From assembly GCA_030917985.1 (NCBI GenBank), contig JAUPTR010000367.1:1-5184 (forward strand): DNA of 5,184 bases, read 5' to 3'. The first letter of the stretch is position 1. Every line of letters begins with the position of its first letter. A model generated the notes under the pieces. That model did not search any database and was not told the origin of the DNA. It saw only the letters and a list, made by a program, of their open reading frames with translations. Shown one piece after another: positions 1 to 5,184 of the stretch. Source of the stretch: Pseudomonadota bacterium. Lineage in GTDB: Bacteria; Pseudomonadota; Gammaproteobacteria; Burkholderiales; SCOH01. Position numbers and translations under genes: made by a program.

Positions 1-3000
1 GATCTACCCGCAGCAAAGTTACGGCCGGTCATGCCCAGTACCACTACGGTGCCGCCAGTCATGTATTCGCAGCCATGGTCTCCCACGCCTTCCACCACGG
101 TGGTTGCACCGGAGTTACGCACCGCGAAACGTTCACCGGCAACGCCGGCGAAGAAGGCTTCACCTTCGGTGGCACCGTACAAAACGGTGTTGCCGATAAT
201 GATGTTGCGCTCTGTCTCGCCACGGAAACCCTGGCTCGGACGTACGATGATGCGGCCGCCCGACAGGCCTTTACCGACGTAATCGTTACCTTCGCCTACC
301 AGTTCCAGCGTTACACCGCGTGCAGCCAGTGCGCCGAAGCTCTGACCGGCGGTGCCGTTCAGGGTCACGTGGATGGTGTCATCCGGCAGACCTGCATGGC
401 CGTAACGCTCGGCAACACGGCCCGAGAGCATGGTGCCGACGGTACGGTTGATGTTGCAAACCGGGGTTTCGATACGGACTTTTTCACCTTTTTCCAGTGC
501 CGGTCTGGCCTGTTCGATCAGCTTGTTGTCCAGCGCCTTCTGCAGGCCATGATCCTGAGTTTCGGTGTGCATTACCGGCGCACTTGCCGCCACTTCCGGA
601 CGATGGAAGATGCGGCTGTAATCCAGACCCTGGGCTTTCCAGTGTGCGATACCTTTTTTCATGTCCAGCAGGTCGGCACGGCCAATCAGGTCGTCAAACT
701 TGCGAATACCCAGTTGTGCCATCAGTTCGCGTACTTCTTCAGCAACAAAGAAGAAGTAGTTGACTACGTGTTCCGGCTGACCGGTGAATTTGCGGCGCAG
801 TTCCGGATCCTGGGTGGCAACACCAACCGGGCAGGTGTTGAGATGGCATTTACGCATCATGATGCAGCCTTCGACCACCAGCGGTGCGGTGGCGAAACCC
901 ATTTCGTCTGCGCCCAGCAGGGCGCCGATCACCACGTCACGACCGGTCTTCATCTGGCCGTCAACCTGAACCCGCACGCGACCGCGCAGGCCATTCAGTA
1001 CCAGAGTCTGCTGGGTTTCAGCCAGACCCAGTTCCCATGGCGAACCGGCGTATTTGATCGAGGACAGCGGGCTGGCGCCAGTACCACCATCGTGACCAGC
1101 GATCACGATATGGTCGGCCTTGGCCTTGGATACACCGGCAGCAACCGTGCCGACGCCGACTTCCGATACCAGTTTGACGCTGATCGAGGCTTTCGGATTG
1201 GCGTTTTTCAGATCGTGAATCAGCTGTGCCAAGTCTTCGATTGAGTAAATGTCGTGGTGCGGCGGTGGCGAAATCAGGCCCACACCCGGAACCGAGTGAC
1301 GCAGGAAGCCGATGTATTCGGAAACCTTGTGGCCTGGCAGCTGACCACCTTCGCCCGGTTTTGCACCTTGTGCCATCTTGATCTGGATCTGGTCGGCGTT
1401 AACCAGGTATTCGACGGTCACACCAAAGCGGCCGGATGCCACCTGTTTGATCGCCGAACGCAGGCTGTCACCCGGCAATAGCTGGATGTCACGTTCGATA
1501 CGGCTCTTGCCGACCACGTCCGACAGCATTTCGCCGCCCTTCAGTGGTTTGAAGCGGGCCGGATCTTCACCGCCTTCACCGGTATTCGACTTGCCGCCGA
1601 TACGGTTCATCGCAATTGCCAGCGTGCTGTGTGCTTCAGTCGAGATCGAGCCGAGCGACATCGCGCCAGTCGCAAAACGCTTGACGATTTCCTTGGCTGA
1701 TTCAACTTCTTCCAGCGGCACTGCCGGGCCTGCCGGTTTGAATTCGAACAGGCCGCGCAGGGTCATGTGACGCTGCGACTGATCGTTGATGATCTTGGCG
1801 TATTCTTTGTAAGTGTTACCGTTGTTGGAGCGGGTTGCGTGTTGCAGCTTGGCAATCGAATCCGGCGTCCACATGTGTTCTTCACCACGCACGCGGTAGG
1901 CATATTCGCCGCCGGCATCCAGCATGTCTGCCAGAACCGGATCATCGCCGAATGCAGCCTTGTGTACGCGAATCGCTTCTTCCATTACTTCGAATATGCC
2001 GATGCCTTCGACCTGAGTCGAGGTGCCGGTGAAGTATTTGTCGACCATGGCTTTTTGCAGGCCGATGGCTTCGAAAATCTGTGCGCCGGTATACGACATA
2101 TAGGTCGAGATACCCATCTTCGACATCACTTTCATCAGGCCTTTACCAATTGCCTTGACGAAGTGTTTGACGGCTTTGTCACCTTTTTCTGCATCACCAC
2201 CACTTAACTGTTGCAGGGTTTCCAGCGCCAGGTATGGGTGAACTGCTTCAGCGCCGTAGCCGGCCAGCAGGGCAAAGTGATGGGTTTCGCGTGCCGCACC
2301 GGTTTCAACCACCAGGCCAACACGGGTACGCAGGCCCTTGGTAACAAGGTGCTGATGAATGCCGGAAGTGGCCAGCAGGGCAGGGATGGCGACATTGTCG
2401 CGATCCATCTTGCGATCGGATACGATCAGGATGCTGCAACCGTTCAGTACGGCATCTTCCGCTTCGGCGCACAGCGAAGCCAGCCGTGCTTCCACGCCTT
2501 CCTTGCCCCAGGCCACCGGGAAGCAGATGTCCAGTTCAGCCGACTGGAACTTGTCGCCGGTGTAGGCTGCGATATTGCGCAGCTTGTTCATGTCGGCGTA
2601 AGTCAGGACCGGCTGGGTCACTTCCAGGCGATACGGAGGGTTGATTTCATTGATGCCCAGCAGATTAGGCTTGGGACCAATAAACGACACCAGCGACATC
2701 ACCAGTTGTTCGCGGATCGGATCGATCGGCGGATTGGTAACCTGTGCGAACAACTGACGGAAGTAGTTGAACAGCGATTTGTTCTTGCTCGACAGCACGG
2801 CCATCGGTGAGTCGTTACCCATCGAGCCGGTGGCTTCTTCACCCGATTTCGCCATCGGCTCGAGGATGAACTTGATGTCTTCCTGGCTGTAGCCGTAGGC
2901 CTGCTGGCGATCCAGCAGTTCGGCGCTACACTCGGGCGCAGCGGCATTAGCCGGTGCTTCCAGATTGTCGAGCTTGATGTTGATGCGTTCCAGCCAATCC

Positions 3001-4325
3001 TGGTATGGCTTCTGCAGTGCCAGAGTGTCCTTGATCTCCTGGTCGTCGATGATGCGACCCTGATCCATGTCGATCATGAACATCTTGCCCGGTTGCAGAC
3101 GCCACTTCTTGACGATCTTCTCGTCCGGAATAGGCAATACGCCGGATTCCGAAGCCATCACCACCAGATCATCGTCGGTAACCAGATAACGGGCAGGGCG
3201 CAGACCGTTACGGTCCAGTGTGGCACCGATTTGACGGCCATCGGTGAAGGCCACCGCCGCAGGGCCGTCCCACGGCTCCATCATCGCTGCATGGTATTCG
3301 TAGAAGGCGCGGCGTTTTTCGTCCATCAGGGTGTGCGATTCCCAGGCTTCCGGGATCAACATCATCATCGCGTGCGCCAGCGAATAACCGCCCATGACCA
3401 GCAGTTCCAGCGCGTTGTCGAACGATGCCGAGTCGGATTCACCCGGATAGATCAGCGGCCATACTTTTTCCAGATCTTCACCCAGCAACGGCGAAGTGGT
3501 GCCTTTTTCACGGGCACGCATCCAGTTGTAGTTACCGCGCAGGGTGTTGATCTCGCCGTTGTGCGCAATCATGCGGAACGGGTGAGCCAAGTGCCAGGTC
3601 GGGAAGGTATTGGTGGAGAAGCGCTGGTGAACCAGTGCCAGTGCGGATACGCAACGCGCGTCTTTCAGATCGACGAAATATTCGCCTACCTGGTCAGCCA
3701 GCAGCAGGCCCTTGTAGACGATGGTGCGTGCCGACATCGACGGCGAATAGAATTCGGTGCTGTGTTTCAGGCCGAGTGCCATGATGGCGTTGGCAGCACG
3801 GCGGCGGATGATATAAAGCTTGCGTTCGAGGGCGTCCGGCACCATTACGTCGCTGCCGCGACCAATGAATACCTGACGAATAACCGGTTCTTTGGCGCGT
3901 ACAGTCGGCGACATTGGCATTTCGCGATCCACCGGCACATCACGCCAGCCCAGAACGACCTGACCTTCGGAACGAATGGCGCGTTCGATTTCTTCCTGAC
4001 AAGCCAGGCGGGAAGCCGACTCCTGTGGCAGAAAGAACATGCCGACGCCATAATCGCCCGCTTGCGGCAGGGTTACATTCTGTTTCGCCATTTCCTCGCG
4101 GAAATAGGCATCGGGTATCTGAATCAGGATACCTGCACCGTCACCCATCAACGGGTCAGCGCCAACGGCGCCACGGTGGTCCAGATTTTTCAAAATCTGC
4201 AGACCCTGCTCAACGATCGAGTGGCTTTTCTGCCCCTTGATGTGTGCGACAAAACCGACACCACAGGCATCGTGTTCGTTGGCTGGGTCGTAAAGTCCCT
4301 GCCCTTCAGGTACAGCCGAATTCAT
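1..4325 (-). CDS. gltB: Glutamate synthase (NADPH) large subunit GltB, C-terminus cut by window edge
   Basis: The large subunit of glutamate synthase hydrolyses glutamine and transfers the ammonia through an internal channel to 2-oxoglutarate on FMN, making glutamate; GltD supplies electrons from NADPH. It is cytoplasmic and central to ammonium assimilation. Translation from ATG 4325-4323 gives 1441 codons with no stop. A 20-residue propeptide precedes Cys21 (DACGVGFV), the expected N-terminal nucleophile after cleavage of the class II amidotransferase domain; FSTNTFPTW and HNGEINTLRGN (His255 onward) belong to the same domain. A central domain follows (for example MSLVSFIGPKPNLL). The FMN domain shows ATGAMSLGSIS (about 885-895), GGKSNTGEGGED (910-921), PPPHHDIYSIEDL (1020-1032) and AGHDGGTGASP (1076-1086). 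Cys1154, Cys1160 and Cys1165 (CX5CX4C, ending NTCPVG) are the 3Fe-4S ligands. The GXGXG beta-helix domain shows GTAGQSFG (1324-1331) and GVGDHGCEYMTGG (from 1413). All key residues are present. gltD is expected beyond position 1. The last complete codon (AGA, 3-5) is odd; see findings. Confidence 0.98.
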   Translation of the reverse strand, partial: MNSAVPEGQGLYDPANEHDACGVGFVAHIKGQKSHSIVEQGLQILKNLDHRGAVGADPLMGDGAGILIQIPDAYFREEMAKQNVTLPQAGDYGVGMFFLPQESASRLACQEEIERAIRSEGQVVLGWRDVPVDREMPMSPTVRAKEPVIRQVFIGRGSDVMVPDALERKLYIIRRRAANAIMALGLKHSTEFYSPSMSARTIVYKGLLLADQVGEYFVDLKDARCVSALALVHQRFSTNTFPTWHLAHPFRMIAHNGEINTLRGNYNWMRAREKGTTSPLLGEDLEKVWPLIYPGESDSASFDNALELLVMGGYSLAHAMMMLIPEAWESHTLMDEKRRAFYEYHAAMMEPWDGPAAVAFTDGRQIGATLDRNGLRPARYLVTDDDLVVMASESGVLPIPDEKIVKKWRLQPGKMFMIDMDQGRIIDDQEIKDTLALQKPYQDWLERINIKLDNLEAPANAAAPECSAELLDRQQAYGYSQEDIKFILEPMAKSGEEATGSMGNDSPMAVLSSKNKSLFNYFRQLFAQVTNPPIDPIREQLVMSLVSFIGPKPNLLGINEINPPYRLEVTQPVLTYADMNKLRNIAAYTGDKFQSAELDICFPVAWGKEGVEARLASLCAEAEDAVLNGCSILIVSDRKMDRDNVAIPALLATSGIHQHLVTKGLRTRVGLVVETGAARETHHFALLAGYGAEAVHPYLALETLQQLSGGDAEKGDKAVKHFVKAIGKGLMKVMSKMGISTYMSYTGAQIFEAIGLQKAMVDKYFTGTSTQVEGIGIFEVMEEAIRVHKAAFGDDPVLADMLDAGGEYAYRVRGEEHMWTPDSIAKLQHATRSNNGNTYKEYAKIINDQSQRHMTLRGLFEFKPAGPAVPLEEVESAKEIVKRFATGAMSLGSISTEAHSTLAIAMNRIGGKSNTGEGGEDPARFKPLKGGEMLSDVVGKSRIERDIQLLPGDSLRSAIKQVASGRFGVTVEYLVNADQIQIKMAQGAKPGEGGQLPGHKVSEYIGFLRHSVPGVGLISPPPHHDIYSIEDLAQLIHDLKNANPKASISVKLVSEVGVGTVAAGVSKAKADHIVIAGHDGGTGASPLSSIKYAGSPWELGLAETQQTLVLNGLRGRVRVQVDGQMKTGRDVVIGALLGADEMGFATAPLVVEGCIMMRKCHLNTCPVGVATQDPELRRKFTGQPEHVVNYFFFVAEEVRELMAQLGIRKFDDLIGRADLLDMKKGIAHWKAQGLDYSRIFHRPEVAASAPVMHTETQDHGLQKALDNKLIEQARPALEKGEKVRIETPVCNINRTVGTMLSGRVAERYGHAGLPDDTIHVTLNGTAGQSFGALAARGVTLELVGEGNDYVGKGLSGGRIIVRPSQGFRGETERNIIIGNTVLYGATEGEAFFAGVAGERFAVRNSGATTVVEGVGDHGCEYMTGGTVVVLGMTGRNFAAGR

Positions 4326-4341
4326 CACGCTCGAATCCTCC
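4323..4341 (-). promoter_or_regulatory. gltB ribosome binding site and start region
   Basis: GGAGG (4341-4337) is a strong Shine-Dalgarno sequence. Two in-frame start codons lie side by side: GTG at 4328-4326, 8 nt after GGAGG, and ATG at 4325-4323, 11 nt after it. I chose ATG because of codon preference, but GTG has the more usual spacing. The choice changes only one residue of a propeptide that is removed anyway, so the mature enzyme starting at Cys is unaffected. Confidence 0.85.
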
Positions 4342-4380
4342 AAAAACTTAAAAGGCGTAACTCAAAAAATCCAGTACGCC
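4342..4380 (-). terminator. Terminator-like hairpin with U-rich tail in the gltB leader
   Basis: On the minus strand GGCGTA (4380-4375) pairs perfectly with TACGCC (4359-4354). The stem can be extended by two pairs across a bulged U, leaving a loop of about 10 nt that contains six U. It is followed by TTTT, AAG and TTTTT (4353-4342), then directly by the GGAGG ribosome site. This is the shape of an intrinsic terminator, but the stem is short, only moderately GC-rich, and the U run is interrupted. It could be a leader attenuator, a structure that exposes or hides the ribosome site, or chance. No gene ends upstream of it on this strand, so it is not an ordinary gene-end terminator. Confidence 0.4.
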
Positions 4381-4390
4381 AAAACCAAGC

Positions 4391-4441
4391 AGGCGACCAG
4401 GTTGCCCCGCCGCCTTCTCTGGTAACCGTAAGTGCCACCAG
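4391..4441 (-). promoter_or_regulatory. Two adjacent hairpins in the gltB leader
   Basis: In minus-strand RNA, CTGGTGGC (4441-4434) pairs with GTTACCAG (4426-4419): 8 pairs, two of them G-U, with a 7-nt loop. Four bases later a second hairpin spans 4415-4391: about 10 pairs, two of them G-U, one bulged G at 4397, capped by GCAA, a GNRA tetraloop closed by two G-C pairs. The terminator-like hairpin follows 10 nt further on. The pairing is seen directly; a regulatory role is inference. I looked for stems with G-U pairs allowed on this strand, so the better pairing on the minus strand is partly selection. Confidence 0.35.
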
Positions 4442-4529
4442 CTACGGTAATTCGTTAAACATGCCGTCAAACAATATCGCCGGCCCCGGCGCGCCATCAA
4501 CGCGCGTGGATGCATTTATTCGGCCACCG

Positions 4530-4597
4530 GGCTGCTTAAGCCTGGTCAGCCTTTTCCACCTGTATTGCGCCCAACTGAATGCCCTGTTTGTCTGGGC
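4530..4597 (-). repeat. Two weak hairpins in the middle of the gltB leader
   Basis: GCCC (4597-4594) pairs with GGGC (4584-4581) around a 9-nt loop, directly after the 4598-4701 fold. GGCTG (4551-4547) pairs with CAGCC (4534-4530) around a 12-nt loop that contains the palindrome GCTTAAGC (4541-4534, which overlaps the stem). Both stems are short enough to be chance. I list them because they fill the leader between the better-paired 5' and 3' parts; the stretch 4442-4529 is GC-rich and palindromic (GGCGCGCC, GCCGG-GG-CCGGC) without one clear fold. Confidence 0.2.
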
Positions 4598-4701
4598 TTG
4601 CATGTCCGGCTGCCAGCCAAATCGCGCAGAGCTTAATCCCCTCGTGTGCCGATTCGTCCGTTTTGCAGACGCGATCGACATGGCCCAACCCAAACATGCA
4701 A
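4598..4701 (-). promoter_or_regulatory. Candidate folded 5' domain of the gltB leader RNA
   Basis: An 8-bp closing stem, TTGCATGT (4701-4694) with ACATGCAA (4605-4598), encloses two hairpins. The first (4680-4647) has 7 pairs, a 2x1 internal loop, 6 more pairs and a CAAAA loop. The second (4620-4606) is TTGGCT/AGCCGG with loop GGC and abuts the closing stem with no gap. The fold would start about 4 nt after the predicted transcription start, which suits a leader RNA. I do not recognise it as a known riboswitch or Rfam family. An 8-bp long-range stem alone is expected by chance in this much sequence, so support rests on the nested arrangement and is modest. Confidence 0.35.
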
Positions 4702-4711
4702 AAAGCGCAAT

Positions 4712-4740
4712 ATTGTACTGATTAAATGAGAATGTGTCTG
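4712..4740 (-). promoter_or_regulatory. Predicted sigma-70-type promoter for gltB
   Basis: On the minus strand, CAGACA (4740-4735, four of six matching TTGACA, including the GACA core) is separated by exactly 17 nt from TACAAT (4717-4712, five of six matching TATAAT). Transcription would start near 4705, giving a 5' leader of about 380 nt. It is the best sigma-70-like pair I found between the gltB start and 4800. Operator sites for Lrp, NAC or other known gltB regulators are not recognisable by eye. A nearer start is possible, and mapping of the 5' end would decide. Confidence 0.5.
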
Positions 4741-4741
4741 G

Positions 4742-5062
4742 CTTAATAAACAACTTCGCGGAGCATTTGGATGCCTGGTTGCCCGTACAGCGGGAATTTA
4801 TCCTGCCGGGTTGCTGCTGGATAAGGCTGTACTTAAGTCACCGCGATTGAATGGGATTTGATTGGTGGTCGTCCCATAGGCTGTAACCGCGTATTATCCC
4901 CATGGAAACAGGTGTATCGTCAAGATGTTGCACTGCGGTTTTTGTGTGAGTGGTGCAGGGGCTTTGTATTTTTCCGGGTGCCTGGCTTTTGAGTGTGTTG
5001 ATTGGTTTTGTTGGTATTAAAGGTATAGGTGCGACATTTTGTGTGCAGTGCAATAAAGTTCG
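4742..5062. other. Noncoding part of the gltB-rrn divergent region
   Basis: No convincing gene is present. A minus-strand reading frame at 5092-4838 (84 codons) has no recognisable protein features, no good ribosome site, and begins inside the rrn -35 region. The notable contents are the inverted repeat at 4785-4832 and a stretch at about 4921-5040 in which T plus G make up about 75 percent of the plus strand (45 of 60 bases in each of two successive 60-base blocks). Sequences upstream of rrn promoters often bind Fis or similar activators, but I cannot point to a clear site. Confidence 0.6.
4785..4832. repeat. Imperfect inverted repeat, two-part stem
   Basis: GTACAGC (4785-4791) is the exact reverse complement of GCTGTAC (4826-4832). 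Inside it, TTATCC (4798-4803) is the exact reverse complement of GGATAA (4819-4824). The two stems are separated by 6 nt on the left and 1 nt on the right, with a 15-nt loop (4804-4818). That makes 13 paired bases over 48 nt, about 45 bp upstream of the gltB -35 box. There is no T-tract after either arm, so it does not look like a terminator. It could be a protein-binding palindrome or chance. Confidence 0.45.
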
Positions 5063-5112
5063 TAATTTTTCTGCAAAACAGTATTGACGCATTGTGGCTG
5101 GGTGGGTATAGT
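5063..5112 (+). promoter_or_regulatory. rRNA operon promoter with UP element
   Basis: The core is TTGACG (5084-5089), a 17-nt spacer and TATAGT (5107-5112), followed by a GC-rich discriminator (TCGGCC), the usual mark of promoters under stringent (ppGpp) control. Upstream, TAATTTTT (5063-5070), four bases, then AAAA (5075-5078) matches the layout of the E. coli UP element bound by the RNA polymerase alpha subunit (distal A/T tract, short gap, proximal A tract). Transcription should begin near 5119. It drives the rRNA operon that follows off the right edge. Confidence 0.88.
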
Positions 5113-5121
5113 TCGGCCTCT

Positions 5122-5141
5122 CTGCAGCGACGAGGTTGCAG
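5122..5141 (+). repeat. Hairpin in the rrn leader, boxB-like position
   Basis: CTGCAGC (5122-5128) pairs with GTTGCAG (5135-5141) through seven pairs including one G-U, with a 6-nt loop (5129-5134). It lies at the very 5' end of the predicted transcript and about 28 nt before boxA. The same sequence can also be read as a direct repeat of TGCAGCG (5123-5129 offset by one base, and 5137-5143). A boxB-like or transcript-stabilising role is inference from position. Confidence 0.5.
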
Positions 5142-5169
5142 CGCGGTTAGCGGGTTGAAGTTAACTGAT

Positions 5170-5181
5170 TGATCTTTAACA
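5170..5181 (+). promoter_or_regulatory. boxA antitermination site of the rrn leader
   Basis: TGATCTTTAACA matches the E. coli rrn boxA TGCTCTTTAACA at 11 of 12 positions. In RNA, boxA is bound by NusB-NusE (S10), with NusA, NusG and SuhB, so that polymerase resists Rho over the long untranslated rRNA operon. The TTAAC at 5176-5180 could pair with GTTAA at 5160-5164, which may hide boxA in the free RNA; that pairing is short and may be chance. Confidence 0.9.
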
Positions 5182-5184
5182 AAA

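Larger units (their letters stand above)
5119..5184 (+). other. 5' leader of the rRNA operon precursor (16S beyond window)
   Basis: This is the transcribed spacer between the rrn promoter and 16S rRNA. It contains a hairpin and a boxA site, the standard rrn antitermination signals, in hairpin-then-boxA order as in E. coli rrn leaders. The mature 16S sequence is not reached. The remaining leader and the left half of the RNase III processing stem are expected next. The exact transcription start is estimated from the -10 box and may be off by a few bases. Confidence 0.85.

Noticed and set aside
75..1244. 389-codon plus-strand open frame (also similar frames at 1767-2207 and 2211-2810)
   Set aside because: Same codon-register antisense shadow of gltB. 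The minus strand here encodes the FMN, 3Fe-4S and GXGXG regions with fully conserved motifs, so the plus frame is a by-product.
4423..4437. TGGCAC on the minus strand, as in a sigma-54 -24 element upstream of a nitrogen gene
   Set aside because: The bases at the required -12 spacing read GTTA rather than TTGC; the invariant GC is missing. The sequence is also part of a hairpin arm.
4530..4551. Resemblance of part of the leader (GGCTGACCAGG...AAGCAGCC) to 4.5S/SRP RNA
   Set aside because: Only a short GGC/AGCAGCC similarity; the conserved SRP core loops are absent.
3093..4721. 542-codon plus-strand open frame
   Set aside because: It lies in exact codon register antisense to gltB, whose codon use rarely places TTA, CTA or TCA, so the opposite frame stays open. 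The translation has no recognisable domain, and it runs on through the gltB leader.
5002..5029. Possible upstream rrn promoter: TTGGTT, 16-nt spacer, TATAGG on the plus strand
   Set aside because: Only three and four of six bases match the consensus boxes; too weak to call beside the strong promoter at 5084-5112.
4838..5092. 84-codon minus-strand open frame
   Set aside because: No ribosome site, no recognisable sequence features, and its start overlaps the rrn -35 box and UP element.
4326..5184. Search for insertion sequences, tRNA genes, CRISPR repeats, toxin-antitoxin or defence genes
   Set aside because: No transposase fragments, terminal repeats, cloverleaf, regular repeats or plausible small gene pair seen on either strand.

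Overview
The window holds one large protein gene and the start of an rRNA operon, transcribed away from each other. Positions 1-4325 on the minus strand encode most of GltB, the large (alpha) subunit of NADPH-type glutamate synthase (GOGAT). I read 1441 codons from the start codon to the window edge without a stop or frameshift. The C-terminal end, probably 40-60 residues judged from the usual family length of about 1480-1520, lies outside the window, as would gltD if the usual gltBD order holds.

Positions 4326-5184 are a noncoding divergent region of about 860 bases. Next to gltB is a good Shine-Dalgarno sequence (GGAGG), then a leader that would be about 380 nt long if the best sigma-70-type promoter (4712-4740, minus strand) is the one used. 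Several hairpins can be drawn in this leader, and the last one, just before the ribosome site, is followed by a U-rich tract like an intrinsic terminator. This leader is the most interesting unexplained part of the window. Positions 4742-5062 contain no convincing gene; they hold a 48-nt imperfect inverted repeat and a T/G-rich stretch.

At the right edge, on the plus strand, is a textbook rRNA operon promoter: an AT-rich UP-like element, TTGACG, a 17-nt spacer, TATAGT and a GC-rich discriminator. It is followed by a short leader with a hairpin and a boxA antitermination site (11 of 12 bases matching the E. coli rrn boxA) that ends 3 bases before the window edge. The 16S gene should start a short distance beyond the window.

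Organism: the bacterial GltB type, the E. coli-like boxA, the form of the rrn promoter and leader, and moderately high GC with mostly G/C third codon positions suggest a betaproteobacterium. Neisseriales (Chromobacterium/Vogesella/Iodobacter-like) is my best guess, from familiarity and not from a search. Functionally, the region joins the main ammonium-assimilation enzyme (GS-GOGAT cycle) and a ribosomal RNA operon across one shared upstream region. I see no mobile element, CRISPR array, tRNA or defence system.
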